Shown here: piece after piece, positions 1 through 10,235 of the stretch
How positions within the stretch are numbered: position 1 is the stretch's first letter
How the letters are laid out: the number at the start of each line of letters is the position of its first letter
Assembly: GCA_049644285.1 (NCBI GenBank)
Contig: JBARRP010000097.1
Span: 12,895 to 76,894 of the forward strand
DNA length: 64,000 bases
Source of the DNA: CAVRXT01 sp049644285
GTDB taxonomy: Bacteria; Acidobacteriota; Terriglobia; Acidiferrales; UBA7541
Reading direction: 5' to 3'
Translations under genes and position numbers: made by a program
Notes under the pieces: model-generated
Databases searched by the model: none
Told to the model about the DNA's origin: nothing
What the model saw: only the letters and a program-made list of their open reading frames with translations

Positions 1-532
1 AGTCCTTCGCGCAGAGCAGAACGCAAGGAGCGAGCACGTCGGCGACCGTGAGGAGGTCTTTGAGTTCCTGGGGGGTAAAGTCCGGGCCAGCGGAAAGGGC
101 ATTCTTGGCTTTCCGGCTGACTTGAATCACGCCGACAACATTTTTGTTCTGAGTCAGCGGCGCGCTCATGATCTTCTGGATGGGGTCGCCCGGCTCTTCG
201 GCGAGGCGCACGGCCTCGAAAACGGAAGCATGCGGCACCACCGAAAAATGATTGATGATTTCGGGGCGCTTCTCGCGAGCGGTGCGGGCCGCCAGGGAAG
301 ATGTGCTGGTCAGCGGGATTTGGCCGATCTGCTGCAAGCGCTCCGGCAGAAGGAAGCGCAGGTATTTGCCATCTTTCGTCAGCATGAGCACGGCGACTTC
401 GTCCGGCTGCACCGCGAAACTACGGCTGATATTGGCGGCCATGCGCGCGAGCGCAGAAGCGTCTTCCTGCGCACCCTGCCGGACTATCTCATTCGCCATC
501 TTTCTCAAGTCGCCCATGAATTCCGTCGCCAT
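1..532 (-). CDS. GAF-domain protein, C-terminus beyond the window edge
   Basis: About 177 codons are visible, starting at ATG 532-530 and still open at base 1. A GAGGAG Shine-Dalgarno sits about 5 nt upstream of this ATG. The first 35 or so residues look helical; the rest reads like a GAF sensory domain (hydrophobic strands, then a segment containing PLTQNKNVVGVIQV, the typical last GAF strands). GAF domains bind small ligands or mediate signalling; no ligand can be named from what is visible and no output domain is seen before the edge. It is transcribed divergently from the sdh operon, with about 185 nt between the two starts. The family is fairly clear, the function is not. Confidence 0.75.
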   Translation of the reverse strand, partial: MATEFMGDLRKMANEIVRQGAQEDASALARMAANISRSFAVQPDEVAVLMLTKDGKYLRFLLPERLQQIGQIPLTSTSSLAARTAREKRPEIINHFSVVPHASVFEAVRLAEEPGDPIQKIMSAPLTQNKNVVGVIQVSRKAKNALSAGPDFTPQELKDLLTVADVLAPCVLLCAKD

Positions 533-594
533 CTTGTCTCCTCGCGGGGAAGTCTACCATAGGAATCCGCTTCAACTGTCGCCATGAGGCGGTC

Positions 595-624
595 TTGCAA
601 ACACCCCCTGGCCCTGCCTATACT
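595..624 (+). promoter_or_regulatory. candidate sigma70-type promoter of the sdh operon
   Basis: TTGCAA (595-600) and TATACT (619-624) are separated by 18 nt and lie about 92 nt upstream of the sdhC start. The -10 box matches the consensus at 5 of 6 positions and the -35 box at 4 of 6. It is the only good candidate seen between the divergent GAF gene and sdhC. Not tested. Confidence 0.4.
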
Positions 625-716
625 GAGATTCCGTTGATGTCTGCGCTCCCACGGTGCGGACTGCCGGGACGGAAGCAGGATGAAGTCCGGGCGACGGAAG
701 AAACTTCGGAGCGTGC

Positions 717-1367
717 ATGCCGGCCGCAGCGGCGGAGTCAAAAACCAGCTATCTCCTCGACAAACTGCATTCCCTCAGCGGCGTTATTCCCATCGGGGCT
801 TATCTTGCCGACCACCTTTGGTCCAATAGCTACGCCCTGGTGAGCGAGAGGAAATACAACGCAATCTCCGGAGAGCTGCAAACAGTTCCGTGGCGCATTG
901 CGGTCGAAGCCGCGGTCATCTGGATCCCCATTCTCTTTCATGGCATTTATGGGATTTACATCTGGTGGACCGGGAAGTCGAATGCCTGGCGCCATCCCTG
1001 GATGGCCAACTGGATGTACACGCTCCAGCGTTGGTCCGGCATTATCGCATTCGCCTTTATCGGATGGCACGTATGGACCGAGCGGTTCCTCGGCCACGGC
1101 GTGACGCGGTATTCCGATTTGGCCGAGGCGATGTCTCACCCGTTGTACGTCACGTTTTACATCGTTGGAGTCACGGCGGCATCGTTCCATCTCGGCAATG
1201 GGCTGTGGAATTTTGCGTGCAAGTGGGGAATTGCCGTGAGCAAGCGCTCGCAGCGCGCGGCCGCCTACTTTGGCGCTGCGGTCGCGGTGGTGCTCACGCT
1301 TGCCGGCATTGCTATCGTTCTGGGCTTCCGCTATAGCTGGTTCCCGCTGGGGTCCTACGTTCAATGA
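717..1367 (+). CDS. sdhC: succinate dehydrogenase cytochrome b558 subunit
   Basis: Membrane anchor and haem-binding subunit of complex II, passing electrons from succinate to quinone. The 216-residue product has five predicted membrane helices, the single-anchor type seen in Bacillus rather than the SdhC/SdhD pair of Proteobacteria. His33, His75, His118 and His158 sit one per helix with the spacing expected for axial ligands of two b haems. ATG 717 is preceded by GGAG 6 nt upstream. The stop overlaps the sdhA start by 4 nt (ATGA), so the two are translationally coupled. This type of complex usually works with menaquinone; that part is family knowledge. Confidence 0.93.
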   Translation: MPAAAAESKTSYLLDKLHSLSGVIPIGAYLADHLWSNSYALVSERKYNAISGELQTVPWRIAVEAAVIWIPILFHGIYGIYIWWTGKSNAWRHPWMANWMYTLQRWSGIIAFAFIGWHVWTERFLGHGVTRYSDLAEAMSHPLYVTFYIVGVTAASFHLGNGLWNFACKWGIAVSKRSQRAAAYFGAAVAVVLTLAGIAIVLGFRYSWFPLGSYVQ

Positions 1368-3148
1368 ACCAACCCAAGATGATGGTCGTGGGTGGTGGTC
1401 TGGCCGGACTGATGGCCACGATTCGCGTTGCCGAGGCTGGCGTGCCGGTGGACCTGTTTTCGATCGTGCCGGTGAAGCGTTCTCACTCGGTGTGCGCCCA
1501 GGGAGGCATCAACGCCGCGAAGAATCTGAAAGGCGAAGGCGATTCCACGTGGAAACACTTCGACGACACGATTTACGGCGGCGACTTTCTCGCAAACCAG
1601 CCGCTGGTGAAGGGAATGTGCGAAGCAGCGCCGGCCATCGTCGACCTGCTGGATCGCATGGGTGTGATGTTCAATCGCACACCAGAAGGCCTGCTCGACT
1701 TCCGGCGCTTTGGTGGAACTCTCTACCACCGCACCGCTTTTGCAGGGGCCACGACCGGTCAGCAACTGCTCTACGCCCTCGATGAACAGGTGCGGCGGCA
1801 CGAATCCGAAGGTAGGGTAACGAAGCACGAAGGCTGGAGTTTCCTTTCCGCGGTGATCGATGGCACCGGCGTCTGCCGCGGCATCTGCGCAATGGATTTG
1901 AAGACCATGGAGGTGCGCACATTTCGGGCTGACGCCGCGATCTTCTGCACCGGCGGAATCGGCGCTATATTCGGACGCTCCACGAATTCGGTGGTCTGCA
2001 CCGGGGCGGCGCAGTCGTCGCTCTTCCAGCAGGGCGTCTATTACGCCAATGGAGAATTCATACAGGTTCACCCCACGGCGATTCCCGGGGAGGACAAGTG
2101 CCGGTTGATGAGTGAATCGGCGCGCGGAGAAGGAGGCCGGGTGTGGGTTCCGAAACAGCCGGGCGATAAGCGCCGTGGGAAGGACATTCCGGAAAGCGAG
2201 CGATTTTATTTCCTCGAAGAGTGGTATCCGAAGTACGGCAACCTGGTTCCGCGCGACGTCGCCACCCGCGCGATTCACAAGATCGTGTTCGAGATGAAGC
2301 TAGGCATCGATCCGGAAGCGGCGGTCTACCTCGATGTAACGCACATCCCGCGCGAAGTGCTCGATCGCAAGCTTGAAGGCATTCTCGAAATTTATGAGAA
2401 ATTTGTCGGCTACGATCCTCGCGAAGAGCCCATGAAGGTTTTCCCGGCGATGCACTACACCATGGGCGGGCTCTGGGTCGATCACGAAAAGCAGGCGACC
2501 AACGTCCCAGGGATCTACGCTGCCGGCGAATGCGAATATCAGTATCACGGAGCGAACCGCCTGGGGGCGAATTCGCTGGTGTCCTGCATTTACGGAGGAA
2601 TGCTGGCCGGCCCGGCCGCCGTCCAGTACGCGCGCCATCTCGAAAAGGGTTGCGAAAGCACCGACGAGTCTGTTTTCGAGAAGGAGCGGGTCCGGCAACG
2701 GGAATTCAACGATCGATTGCTTCATCAGCAGGGAACGGAAAACCCAATCGCTATTTGGAGAGAAATGGGTGAGTGGATGACGGAGAACGTCACCGTCATT
2801 CGATACAACGACAAGCTGAAGAAGACGCTGGGGAAGGTCGACGAATTGCGGGATCGCTACGAACATATCAACCTGTCCGACCGCACGCAGTGGTCGAACC
2901 AAACGCTGCAGTTCTGCCGCGAGCTGCACGACATGTTGATTCTCGCCAAGGCGGTCACCGAGGGCGCGCTCGCGCGCAATGAGACGCGAGGCGCGCATTA
3001 CAAGCCCGAGTACCCGAATCGCGACGATGCCAATTGGCTGAAGACGACCAAGGCGAGCTACCAGTGCGGCAAGATCACTCTGGAGTATGAGCCGGTGGAT
3101 ATTTCGTTGCTTCAGCCGCGCGAGCGATCGTTTAAGGCGGCGAACTAG
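1364..3148 (+). CDS. sdhA: succinate dehydrogenase flavoprotein subunit
   Basis: Catalytic subunit of complex II: oxidises succinate to fumarate on covalently bound FAD. The 594-residue product starts with a Rossmann dinucleotide motif (VVGGGLAG, about residues 8-15). The HSVCAQGG motif contains His41, the expected site of covalent FAD attachment. The central part carries the capping domain and the active-site segments HPTAIPG and YTMGGLWVD; the C-terminal helical domain is complete. The length fits the Bacillus-type family. It overlaps sdhC by 4 nt and is followed 56 nt later by sdhB, so sdhCAB is one operon. Nothing looks broken. Confidence 0.96.
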   Translation: MNQPKMMVVGGGLAGLMATIRVAEAGVPVDLFSIVPVKRSHSVCAQGGINAAKNLKGEGDSTWKHFDDTIYGGDFLANQPLVKGMCEAAPAIVDLLDRMGVMFNRTPEGLLDFRRFGGTLYHRTAFAGATTGQQLLYALDEQVRRHESEGRVTKHEGWSFLSAVIDGTGVCRGICAMDLKTMEVRTFRADAAIFCTGGIGAIFGRSTNSVVCTGAAQSSLFQQGVYYANGEFIQVHPTAIPGEDKCRLMSESARGEGGRVWVPKQPGDKRRGKDIPESERFYFLEEWYPKYGNLVPRDVATRAIHKIVFEMKLGIDPEAAVYLDVTHIPREVLDRKLEGILEIYEKFVGYDPREEPMKVFPAMHYTMGGLWVDHEKQATNVPGIYAAGECEYQYHGANRLGANSLVSCIYGGMLAGPAAVQYARHLEKGCESTDESVFEKERVRQREFNDRLLHQQGTENPIAIWREMGEWMTENVTVIRYNDKLKKTLGKVDELRDRYEHINLSDRTQWSNQTLQFCRELHDMLILAKAVTEGALARNETRGAHYKPEYPNRDDANWLKTTKASYQCGKITLEYEPVDISLLQPRERSFKAAN

Positions 3149-3204
3149 ACGGCGACACATCGGAGCGTCGACTCCTGGAGATTCGCGGGTCCCGAAAAGG
3201 CGCT

Positions 3205-3966
3205 ATGGCAGAGAGCAAGACCATTATCGTTCGAGTCAGGCGGCAGTTGAGGCCGGACGAGTCGGCGCGGTGGGAAGAGTTCGAGCTGCGTTATCGCCCC
3301 CAGTTGAACATCATCACCTGTTTGCGGGACATTGCGGAGCATCCCGTGACGCGGGACGGCCGCGAAGTCACACCGGTCAGCTATGAGGCTAACTGCCTGG
3401 AAGAAGTCTGCGGAGCGTGCGCGATGCTGGTGAACGGCTCCCCGCGCCAGGCCTGCTCGACCCTCGTTGACAGCCTGGAAAAACCGATCAGCCTCGCACC
3501 GCTCGAAAAATTTCCGCTCGTGCGCGATCTCGTCGTAGATCGCTCGGTGATGTTCGAAAGCCTGAAACGGATGAAGTGCTGGATTCCAATTGATGGCACC
3601 TATCCGCTGGGAGAAGGCCCGCGGATGGCGCCGGGACTTCAGGAAGCCGGCTACCCGCTCTCGCGATGTATCAGTTGCGGAAATTGCCTGGAGATCTGTC
3701 CGAAGGTGAACGAGCATTCCGATTTCGTCGGCGCCGCCATCATCAGCCAGGTGCGCCTCTTCAATTTACACCCGACCGGCGCGATGCATGCGAGCGACCG
3801 GCTGGAAGCGATGATGGGCCCCGGCGGGATCGAAGATTGCGATAACGCGCAGAATTGCGTGAAGGTGTGTCCCAAGGGCATACCGCTGACGGAGTCAATC
3901 GCCGCCGTGAATGGTCAAGTGATCCGGCACGCGCTGACAACCTGGCTGCAGGGCCGCGACGATTAA
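3205..3966 (+). CDS. sdhB: succinate dehydrogenase iron-sulfur subunit
   Basis: Electron-transfer subunit linking FAD in SdhA to haem in SdhC. In 253 residues it shows an N-terminal plant-type ferredoxin domain with the [2Fe-2S] cysteines in NCLEEVCGACAM plus a later Cys. A C-terminal domain has two cysteine runs, CISCGNCLEICP and CDNAQNCVKVCP, for the [4Fe-4S] and [3Fe-4S] clusters. It is the last gene of sdhCAB; the next gene starts 110 nt downstream. Confidence 0.95.
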   Translation: MAESKTIIVRVRRQLRPDESARWEEFELRYRPQLNIITCLRDIAEHPVTRDGREVTPVSYEANCLEEVCGACAMLVNGSPRQACSTLVDSLEKPISLAPLEKFPLVRDLVVDRSVMFESLKRMKCWIPIDGTYPLGEGPRMAPGLQEAGYPLSRCISCGNCLEICPKVNEHSDFVGAAIISQVRLFNLHPTGAMHASDRLEAMMGPGGIEDCDNAQNCVKVCPKGIPLTESIAAVNGQVIRHALTTWLQGRDD

Positions 3967-4076
3967 TTCCGCGCTGGCGCGGGTGCGATATTTCGGATAT
4001 AAAACCAGACTCGCGAGAGATCCCCAGTTGTTGCGCGCCGACTTGGCCATCTGTGGCGCTGCAAGGAAAGGGCAGA

Positions 4077-5296
<1,220 letters not shown>

Positions 5297-5300
<4 letters not shown>

Positions 5301-6043
5301 AGATAAACAGTCTGATTGCCGGACTGCTGGGCGCCGTTTTGTTGACCGGACTTGCAGCAGCGCCGGTGCATGCACAGGAACAGCCGGCCACAAAACAACC
5401 TGCCGCCTCGACCGGCGCAAAGACGGCGACGCGCGCAGCTGATCCAGCTCTGCTCAATCCAGCGTTGATGCGCGCGAAGGCGCCCGAGGTATATCAAGCA
5501 AAATTCACCACCACGAGGGGCGATGTGATCATCGAGGTGACGCGAGCCTGGGCGCCGCTTGGCGCCGACCGATTCTACAATCTGGTGCGGCATCACTTCT
5601 TCGACGGCGCGAGTTTCTTCCGGGTGGTGTCGGGCTTCGTTGTTCAGTTCGGGCTCAGCCCCAACCCGGAGGTCTCAGGGGTTTGGGAGAAAGCTGCAAT
5701 CAAGGACGATCCCGTAAAGCAGAGCAACAAGCGCGGCTATCTGACCTTCGCCACGGCCGGCGCGAATACACGAACCACACAGATTTTCATCAACCTCGGA
5801 AACAATGCCGGGCTTGATTCCCAGGGCTTCGCGCCGTTTGGGGTCGTCACCGAAGGGATGGAAGTGGTGGACCAGTTCTATCGCGGATACGGCGAAGCTC
5901 CGGATCAGGGTCAGATTCAGTCGAAGGGCAAGGCCTATCTGGATCAGAATTTTCCGAAGCTCGATAGCATCAAGTCGGCAACGATTGTACCCGCAGCAGC
6001 TTCGAGCACGGAGCCGGCGAAACCTGCGCCATCGAAGCCGTGA
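5297..6043 (+). CDS. exported cyclophilin-type peptidyl-prolyl isomerase
   Basis: Predicted to catalyse cis-trans isomerisation of prolyl bonds during folding of exported proteins. The 248-residue product begins with a clear signal peptide (MKINSLIAG, hydrophobic core, cleavage probably after VHA near residue 26), followed by an Ala/Thr/Pro-rich linker and a cyclophilin domain from about residue 60. The active-site region FFRVVSGFVVQFG keeps the catalytic Arg and Gln, but the usual QFFI is QIFI. It ends in a low-complexity Ala/Pro tail. The start overlaps the dipeptidase stop (ATGA). Confidence 0.87.
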
Positions 6044-6106
6044 TCGGCGGCGGGAGATTCGGCCTCGGTTGCGGGCCTTGCTGAACAGTGACCCAAAGGA
6101 GAGAAC

Positions 6107-6673
6107 GTGCGCCAAGACGGCTTGTACATGACGTTTGAAACCACGATGGGCAATCTCACCTGTAAGCTCTTCGAATCCGAAGCCCCCGTTACGATCGAGA
6201 GAATCGTGGGCCTTGCTGTCGGGCGCATTGGATACACTGATCCGGTGACCGGCAAGCAGGTCTCAGGGAAGAAGTTTTACGACGGCCTGACGTTCCACCG
6301 GGTGATCCCGGAGTTTATGATTCAGGGCGGAGATCCGCTCGGAACCGGCATGGGCGGTCCCAAAGGACCAGGTTTTCCTTTCAAGGACGAATTCGTGTCC
6401 TCGTTGAAGTTTGATCTTCCAGGACGCCTGGCGATGGCCAATTCCGGTCCGAACACGAACGGCAGCCAGTTCTTCATCACCGAAGTTCCGACGCCGCATC
6501 TGAGTGGACGCCACACGATCTTCGGCCAGTGCGAGAACGTGGACATTGTTAAAGCCATCGCTCGTGTTCCGAAGGGCGCTCAGGACCGCCCGAAGACGCC
6601 CGTGGTCATCAAGCGCATAGTCATTGAGCGCGTGGGACCAGTTCCGGCGAACCCGCCGGAAGGAACTTCCTAG
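6107..6673 (+). CDS. cytoplasmic cyclophilin-type peptidyl-prolyl isomerase
   Basis: Second cyclophilin in tandem, without a signal peptide and therefore probably cytosolic. GTG 6107 has AAGGAGAG about 4 nt upstream, which decides the start over the internal ATG at 6128. The 188-residue product carries the canonical active site: FHRVIPEFMIQGGD, then NTNGSQFFIT and HTIFGQC. An insert of about 15 residues between strands (GYTDPVTGKQVSGKK) is common in bacterial and plastid forms. It lies 63 nt after the exported paralogue. Confidence 0.93.
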   Translation: MRQDGLYMTFETTMGNLTCKLFESEAPVTIERIVGLAVGRIGYTDPVTGKQVSGKKFYDGLTFHRVIPEFMIQGGDPLGTGMGGPKGPGFPFKDEFVSSLKFDLPGRLAMANSGPNTNGSQFFITEVPTPHLSGRHTIFGQCENVDIVKAIARVPKGAQDRPKTPVVIKRIVIERVGPVPANPPEGTS

Positions 6674-6739
6674 GCCTTCCGCGATTTCACGGGATTCATC
6701 CGTCAAGCAGACGAGGCGATACCGGCGGGCCCCGCTCCC

Positions 6740-8308
6740 ATGAGCCGGACGTTCGCATTCACTCATCAGGAAGCTTCTCTGCTCCGGCGCACTGAAACCG
6801 GCCTCGCGAGTCCACTGTGTGTTGCGTCGGCGAAGCTCGTCCTGCAACTCGCCGGTATCACCCACTACGGTCCGTTCCGCGACGAGCTCTACTATCGGGC
6901 GTGCGGCCAGAATCTCGCCTGGGGATACATCGATCAACCTCCGTTGATCGCTGCGGTTGCTTGGCTCACCCGTCACCTGTTCGGCGATTCGCTTCCCGCG
7001 ATGCGGCTTTTTCCAGTGCTCGCAGGGGCCTTTGTCGTTCTCCTCACGGGACTGTTGGCGCGAGAAATGGGGGGCGGCCGCTTCGCTCAATTCCTTGCCG
7101 CGGCAGCCGTTCTTTTCGCTCCGGCCATTCAGGCGTTCGATAGCTTCCTTTCGATGAATGCGTTCGAGCCGGTCTTCTGGATGCTCTGCGCCTATCTCGT
7201 CATCCGCATGATCAAGGGCGCCGATACTCGATTGTGGGTTCTTGTGGGTTTGGTTTCTGGCGTAGGAGTTTTAAATAAACACACAATGTTAATTTACGGG
7301 TTTGCGACTGTCCTTGGCCTTTTGTTGACCCCCGAACGGCGCTTGTTGAAAAACCCGTGGCTCTGGCTGGGTGGATTGATCGCGTTGACGATTTGTCTTC
7401 CCAATTTGTTGTGGGAGGCGCATCACAATTGGCCGCAGATTGAAGTCGTCCGAAATGGACGGGAGTTCAAGATTGCTTCCGTTGGCGCTATGCGATTCCT
7501 TTTCGAACAGTTTTTGTTCTTGCAGCCGGTGTCTTTTCCAATTTGGGTGGGAGGACTTGGCTGGCTTCTGTTTTCGCGAGAAGGGAGGGGCTTTCGTTGT
7601 CTCGGCTGGACTTACTTGGTTGTGATGGGCATCTTCATGGGGCTGCACGGGAAAACGTACTATCCTCTTCCTGGCTATCCAGTTTTGATGGCGGCCGGGG
7701 GAATTGCCTTCGAGCACCTTCTGCAAGCGCCTCGATGGGCATGGTTGCGGTGGAGCTACGCAGCGCTGTTGGCGCTCGCCGGGGTCGCCACGATTCCCTA
7801 CGGGGTGCCGATTCTTCCGGTGGAAGCCTTCGTGCACTACGACAGCGCCCTGGGCCTGGCGCACACGGTTAAGACCGAACGCGAGCGCCTCGGACCACTG
7901 CCGCAGCTCTACGCCGACATGATCGGATGGCGCGACATGACAGCGACGGTTGCCCGTGTTTATCACAGCTTGCCCGTCGACGAGCAAGAGAGCTGCGCGA
8001 TTCTGGCAGGGAATTACGGCGAGGCAGGCGCCATTGACTATTATGGCGGTGAATTGGGCTTGCCGCAGGCGATTAGCCCTCACAACAATTACTTCCTGTG
8101 GGGACCGAGGAGCTATACCGGAGAGTGCGTGGTTCTCTTTGGAGACCGCGCCGAGGAGATCAAAACGAACTTCGCTGAAGTCCGGCCGTCCGCCACGATC
8201 ATTCGACGCTACTCGATGCCCCTCGAAAATGATCTTCCTGTCTATATATGCCGCAGGCCCCGGACCCCGCTGGCGAACCTCTGGCCGTCGTTGAAGTATT
8301 ACATTTGA
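6740..8308 (+). CDS. GT39/ArnT-like polyprenyl-phosphate-dependent glycosyltransferase
   Basis: Integral membrane protein of 522 residues with about ten hydrophobic helices. The first extracytoplasmic loop contains DELYYRACG and GYIDQPPLIA, the acidic pair and PP motif typical of the PMT/ArnT family (GT-C fold, lipid-linked sugar donor). The C-terminal 150 residues form a soluble domain. These enzymes transfer a sugar from a polyprenyl phosphate to a lipid or protein; the substrate here cannot be told. No strong Shine-Dalgarno precedes ATG 6740. A patch around 7265-7310 is noticeably more AT-rich than its surroundings. It stands alone, followed by hairpin repeats. Confidence 0.8.
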   Translation: MSRTFAFTHQEASLLRRTETGLASPLCVASAKLVLQLAGITHYGPFRDELYYRACGQNLAWGYIDQPPLIAAVAWLTRHLFGDSLPAMRLFPVLAGAFVVLLTGLLAREMGGGRFAQFLAAAAVLFAPAIQAFDSFLSMNAFEPVFWMLCAYLVIRMIKGADTRLWVLVGLVSGVGVLNKHTMLIYGFATVLGLLLTPERRLLKNPWLWLGGLIALTICLPNLLWEAHHNWPQIEVVRNGREFKIASVGAMRFLFEQFLFLQPVSFPIWVGGLGWLLFSREGRGFRCLGWTYLVVMGIFMGLHGKTYYPLPGYPVLMAAGGIAFEHLLQAPRWAWLRWSYAALLALAGVATIPYGVPILPVEAFVHYDSALGLAHTVKTERERLGPLPQLYADMIGWRDMTATVARVYHSLPVDEQESCAILAGNYGEAGAIDYYGGELGLPQAISPHNNYFLWGPRSYTGECVVLFGDRAEEIKTNFAEVRPSATIIRRYSMPLENDLPVYICRRPRTPLANLWPSLKYYI

Positions 8309-8361
8309 AATCCTGCAAAGCTTCCGATCAGGGGCAATGGCTGCGCTACGAGACGTAAACC

Positions 8362-8409
8362 CTCAGGTCCCACCGCGACAAAAACCGTCGCGGTGGGACC
8401 TGAGCTACA
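8362..8409 (-). repeat. intergenic palindromic repeat, TGTAGCTC hairpin copy 1
   Basis: A perfect 18-bp inverted repeat (8362-8379 with 8387-8404, 7-nt A-rich loop) is flanked at 8405-8409 by the complement of TGTAG. Read on the minus strand it begins TGTAGCTCAGGTCCCACC, the same opening as the element at 36161. There is no T-run on either side, so it is not a typical Rho-independent terminator. It lies between the glycosyltransferase and the hypothetical gene, which point toward each other. Confidence 0.8.
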
Positions 8410-8429
8410 AGCAGATTGAGGCGCGGGCT

Positions 8430-8474
8430 CGTAGCTCATGTCCCGCCCAGCGGTTGTTGGCGGGCTGACGTGAG
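8430..8474 (+). repeat. intergenic palindromic repeat, TGTAGCTC hairpin copy 2 (imperfect)
   Basis: CGTAGCTCATGTCCCGCC followed by a loop and GGCGGGCTGACGTGAG forms an imperfect hairpin with a 3-nt bulge. It begins 20 nt after copy 1 and points the opposite way. It shares the GTAGCTCA opening but has a different stem sequence. Confidence 0.6.
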
Positions 8475-8532
8475 AGTTTTTGGTGCGCAGGGTTGATCAG
8501 GGAGTATGCTTCTTAGTTGAGGATTCGCCGAA

Positions 8533-9141
8533 CTAGTGTAGGGGGGCGCGTTTGGGAAACCGCGCGGCACGTTCCAGGGTTCCTAAGTCAATTCCGGACG
8601 CAATCAGCTTCCGGGCGAGCAGCAAACCCGGATGCTTGGCGATACAGAGCAAAACGCACTCGAGGGTGAGGATGGGAATGGATCGGCCACCCACCTTGTC
8701 GCGAAAGGGAGCGATTCCCTCGGCCTCCCTTAGAACCTCTTCCAACTCGGAGGAGCGCTGATAGATTGTGTCGGAGGTTGGTTTGCTCCGCTTGCGGTGA
8801 AGAAGTCGCCAGGGAAGCGAGCGCTTTTGACCGTCGTCGCCGCGCAGCTCCTGGTAATGCTGGAGCCAACGATTCCAACGCGACTCACTGATGCGGCAGA
8901 TCTGCTGAAGGAGGGTCTCAACTTCCTCGGGGTCATCCCAAAATTTTGAAAGTCTTTCCCAAGCGTCGAGGAACATGCCGGCCAGCAAATCCGAAACTTC
9001 CACAACATTTGACGCACGGCTGCTGGCGAGCATCGTCGCCAGGCTTTCGGCCCGCGCCAGGTCACGCGTCACGCGTCGCCGGGGCACGCTCGGGACGCGC
9101 TGGTTATCCCCAGGGACAGTTTCCTTCGCCCGCTTATTCAT
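8533..9141 (-). CDS. hypothetical protein, no recognised domain
   Basis: A 202-residue product from ATG 9141 (a GTG directly before it at 9144 would add one residue). I do not recognise it. The N-terminal 35 residues are basic and polar. Residues 35-110 look helical with many Trp and Leu. The C-terminal half contains a hydrophobic helix (ILTLECVLLCIAKHPG) followed by a short basic end. There is no signal peptide, no convincing membrane span and no metal motif. It starts 40 nt after the mdh stop on the same strand and could be the last gene of an icd-mdh transcript. Coding status rests on an open frame with typical codon use and on a gap that would otherwise be empty. Confidence 0.55.
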   Translation of the reverse strand: MNKRAKETVPGDNQRVPSVPRRRVTRDLARAESLATMLASSRASNVVEVSDLLAGMFLDAWERLSKFWDDPEEVETLLQQICRISESRWNRWLQHYQELRGDDGQKRSLPWRLLHRKRSKPTSDTIYQRSSELEEVLREAEGIAPFRDKVGGRSIPILTLECVLLCIAKHPGLLLARKLIASGIDLGTLERAARFPKRAPLH

Positions 9142-9180
9142 CACCGGGAAATAAAGAGCCTCTACGGGCAGTGTAGCAGA

Positions 9181-10119
9181 CTAGAGGCCGAGGACCGCGA
9201 CCAGCTCGCGCACCGATGCCGCCGACTTGTCAAGAGCGGTTTTTTCCTCGGGCGTCAGCTTGATCTGGATGATCTGCTCGATCCCGCGCGCGCCCAATTT
9301 CACGGGGACACCAACAAAGAGGCCCTGAATGCCGTACTCGCCTTCCAGGTAGGCGGCGCAAGGCAGGATTTTCTTTTTGTCCAGGAGAATCGCTTGGACC
9401 ATTTCCGTTACCGCCGCTGAGGGCGCGTAATAAGCCGAGCCGGTCCTCAGCAGATTGACGATCTCTGCGCCACCCTTGCGCGTGCGATCGACGATGGCAT
9501 CGAGACGGTCCCTGGAGAGCAAATCGGGGAGAGGAATTCCGGCAACCGTCGAATAGCGGACCAGGGGAACCATGTCGTCGCCGTGCCCACCAAGCACGAA
9601 GGAATGAACGTTTTCGACCGAGACTCCGAGCTCCATGGCAACAAATGTGCTCATCCGCGCCGAATCGAGGACGCCTGCCATTCCAATGACGCGATTCTTC
9701 GAGAAGCCGCTGATTTTGTAGGCGGCCTGGGCCATGGCATCGAGTGGATTCGTCACCATAATCAGGATGGCGTTCGGCGAATACTTGACGATCGCTTGGA
9801 CCACCGCCTTGATCACGTCGTAGTTGGCCTTCAGCAGGTCGTCGCGGCTCATCCCTGGCTTGCGCGGGAAGCCGGCGGTCACAACAACGATGTCGCTATT
9901 GGCCGTTTCGCGATAATCGCCCGAGGCTGTGGAAATGCCAGTGGCTCGTGAGTCCGATCCCAGGATTGGCGTGGATTCCATCATGTCCAGGGCCTTGCCT
10001 ACGGGAACTCCTTCGAGGATGTCCGTCAGCACCACGTCGGCGAGTCCAGCATCGAGAATTCGCTGCGCCGTGGTTGAGCCAACGAACCCGCCGCCTACGA
10101 CGGTGACTTTCTTCCGCAT
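9181..10119 (-). CDS. mdh: NAD-dependent malate dehydrogenase, LDH-like type
   Basis: Interconverts malate and oxaloacetate in the TCA cycle. The 312-residue product begins with a Rossmann motif (VVGGGFVGS). The substrate loop reads GFPRKPGMSRDDL; Arg at the specificity position marks malate rather than lactate dehydrogenase (which has Gln). The catalytic His lies in GGHGDDMVP and the Asp/Arg pair around VLDSARMS. The start is preceded on its own strand by TAGGAG about 7 nt upstream. Two hairpin repeats separate it from icd upstream. Confidence 0.95.
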   Translation of the reverse strand: MRKKVTVVGGGFVGSTTAQRILDAGLADVVLTDILEGVPVGKALDMMESTPILGSDSRATGISTASGDYRETANSDIVVVTAGFPRKPGMSRDDLLKANYDVIKAVVQAIVKYSPNAILIMVTNPLDAMAQAAYKISGFSKNRVIGMAGVLDSARMSTFVAMELGVSVENVHSFVLGGHGDDMVPLVRYSTVAGIPLPDLLSRDRLDAIVDRTRKGGAEIVNLLRTGSAYYAPSAAVTEMVQAILLDKKKILPCAAYLEGEYGIQGLFVGVPVKLGARGIEQIIQIKLTPEEKTALDKSAASVRELVAVLGL

Positions 10120-10150
10120 CAGTGCGCTCCTATAGAACTTACTGGCAAGG

Positions 10151-10176
10151 CCTCACCTCTAAAGAGGTGAGCTACA
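10151..10176 (-). repeat. intergenic palindromic repeat, TGTAGCTC hairpin copy 3
   Basis: On the minus strand this reads TGTAGCTCACCTCTTTAGAG and on to GGTGAGG: the TGTAGCTC opening plus a short perfect hairpin (CTCACCTC paired with GAGGTGAG, TTTA loop). It lies between icd and mdh, about 30 nt upstream of the mdh start. Confidence 0.75.
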
Positions 10177-10200
10177 GAACAAAACATCAACAAAGGGGTT

Positions 10201-10226
10201 TGTAGCTCGGGTCTTTAGACCCGAGG
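10201..10226 (+). repeat. intergenic palindromic repeat, TGTAGCTC hairpin copy 4
   Basis: TGTAGCTCGGGTC, loop TTTA, GACCCGAG: a perfect 8-bp hairpin at 10206-10225 with the same TGTAG prefix. It is inverted relative to copy 3, which lies 24 nt away. The pair ends 10 nt past the icd stop, so it may also help to end or stabilise the icd transcript. Confidence 0.75.
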
Positions 10227-10235
10227 GTTTTATGA

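Noticed and set aside
8362..8404. 18-bp inverted repeat as an intrinsic terminator
   Set aside because: No T-run follows on either strand; the shared TGTAGCTC prefix with other sites favours a repeat element.
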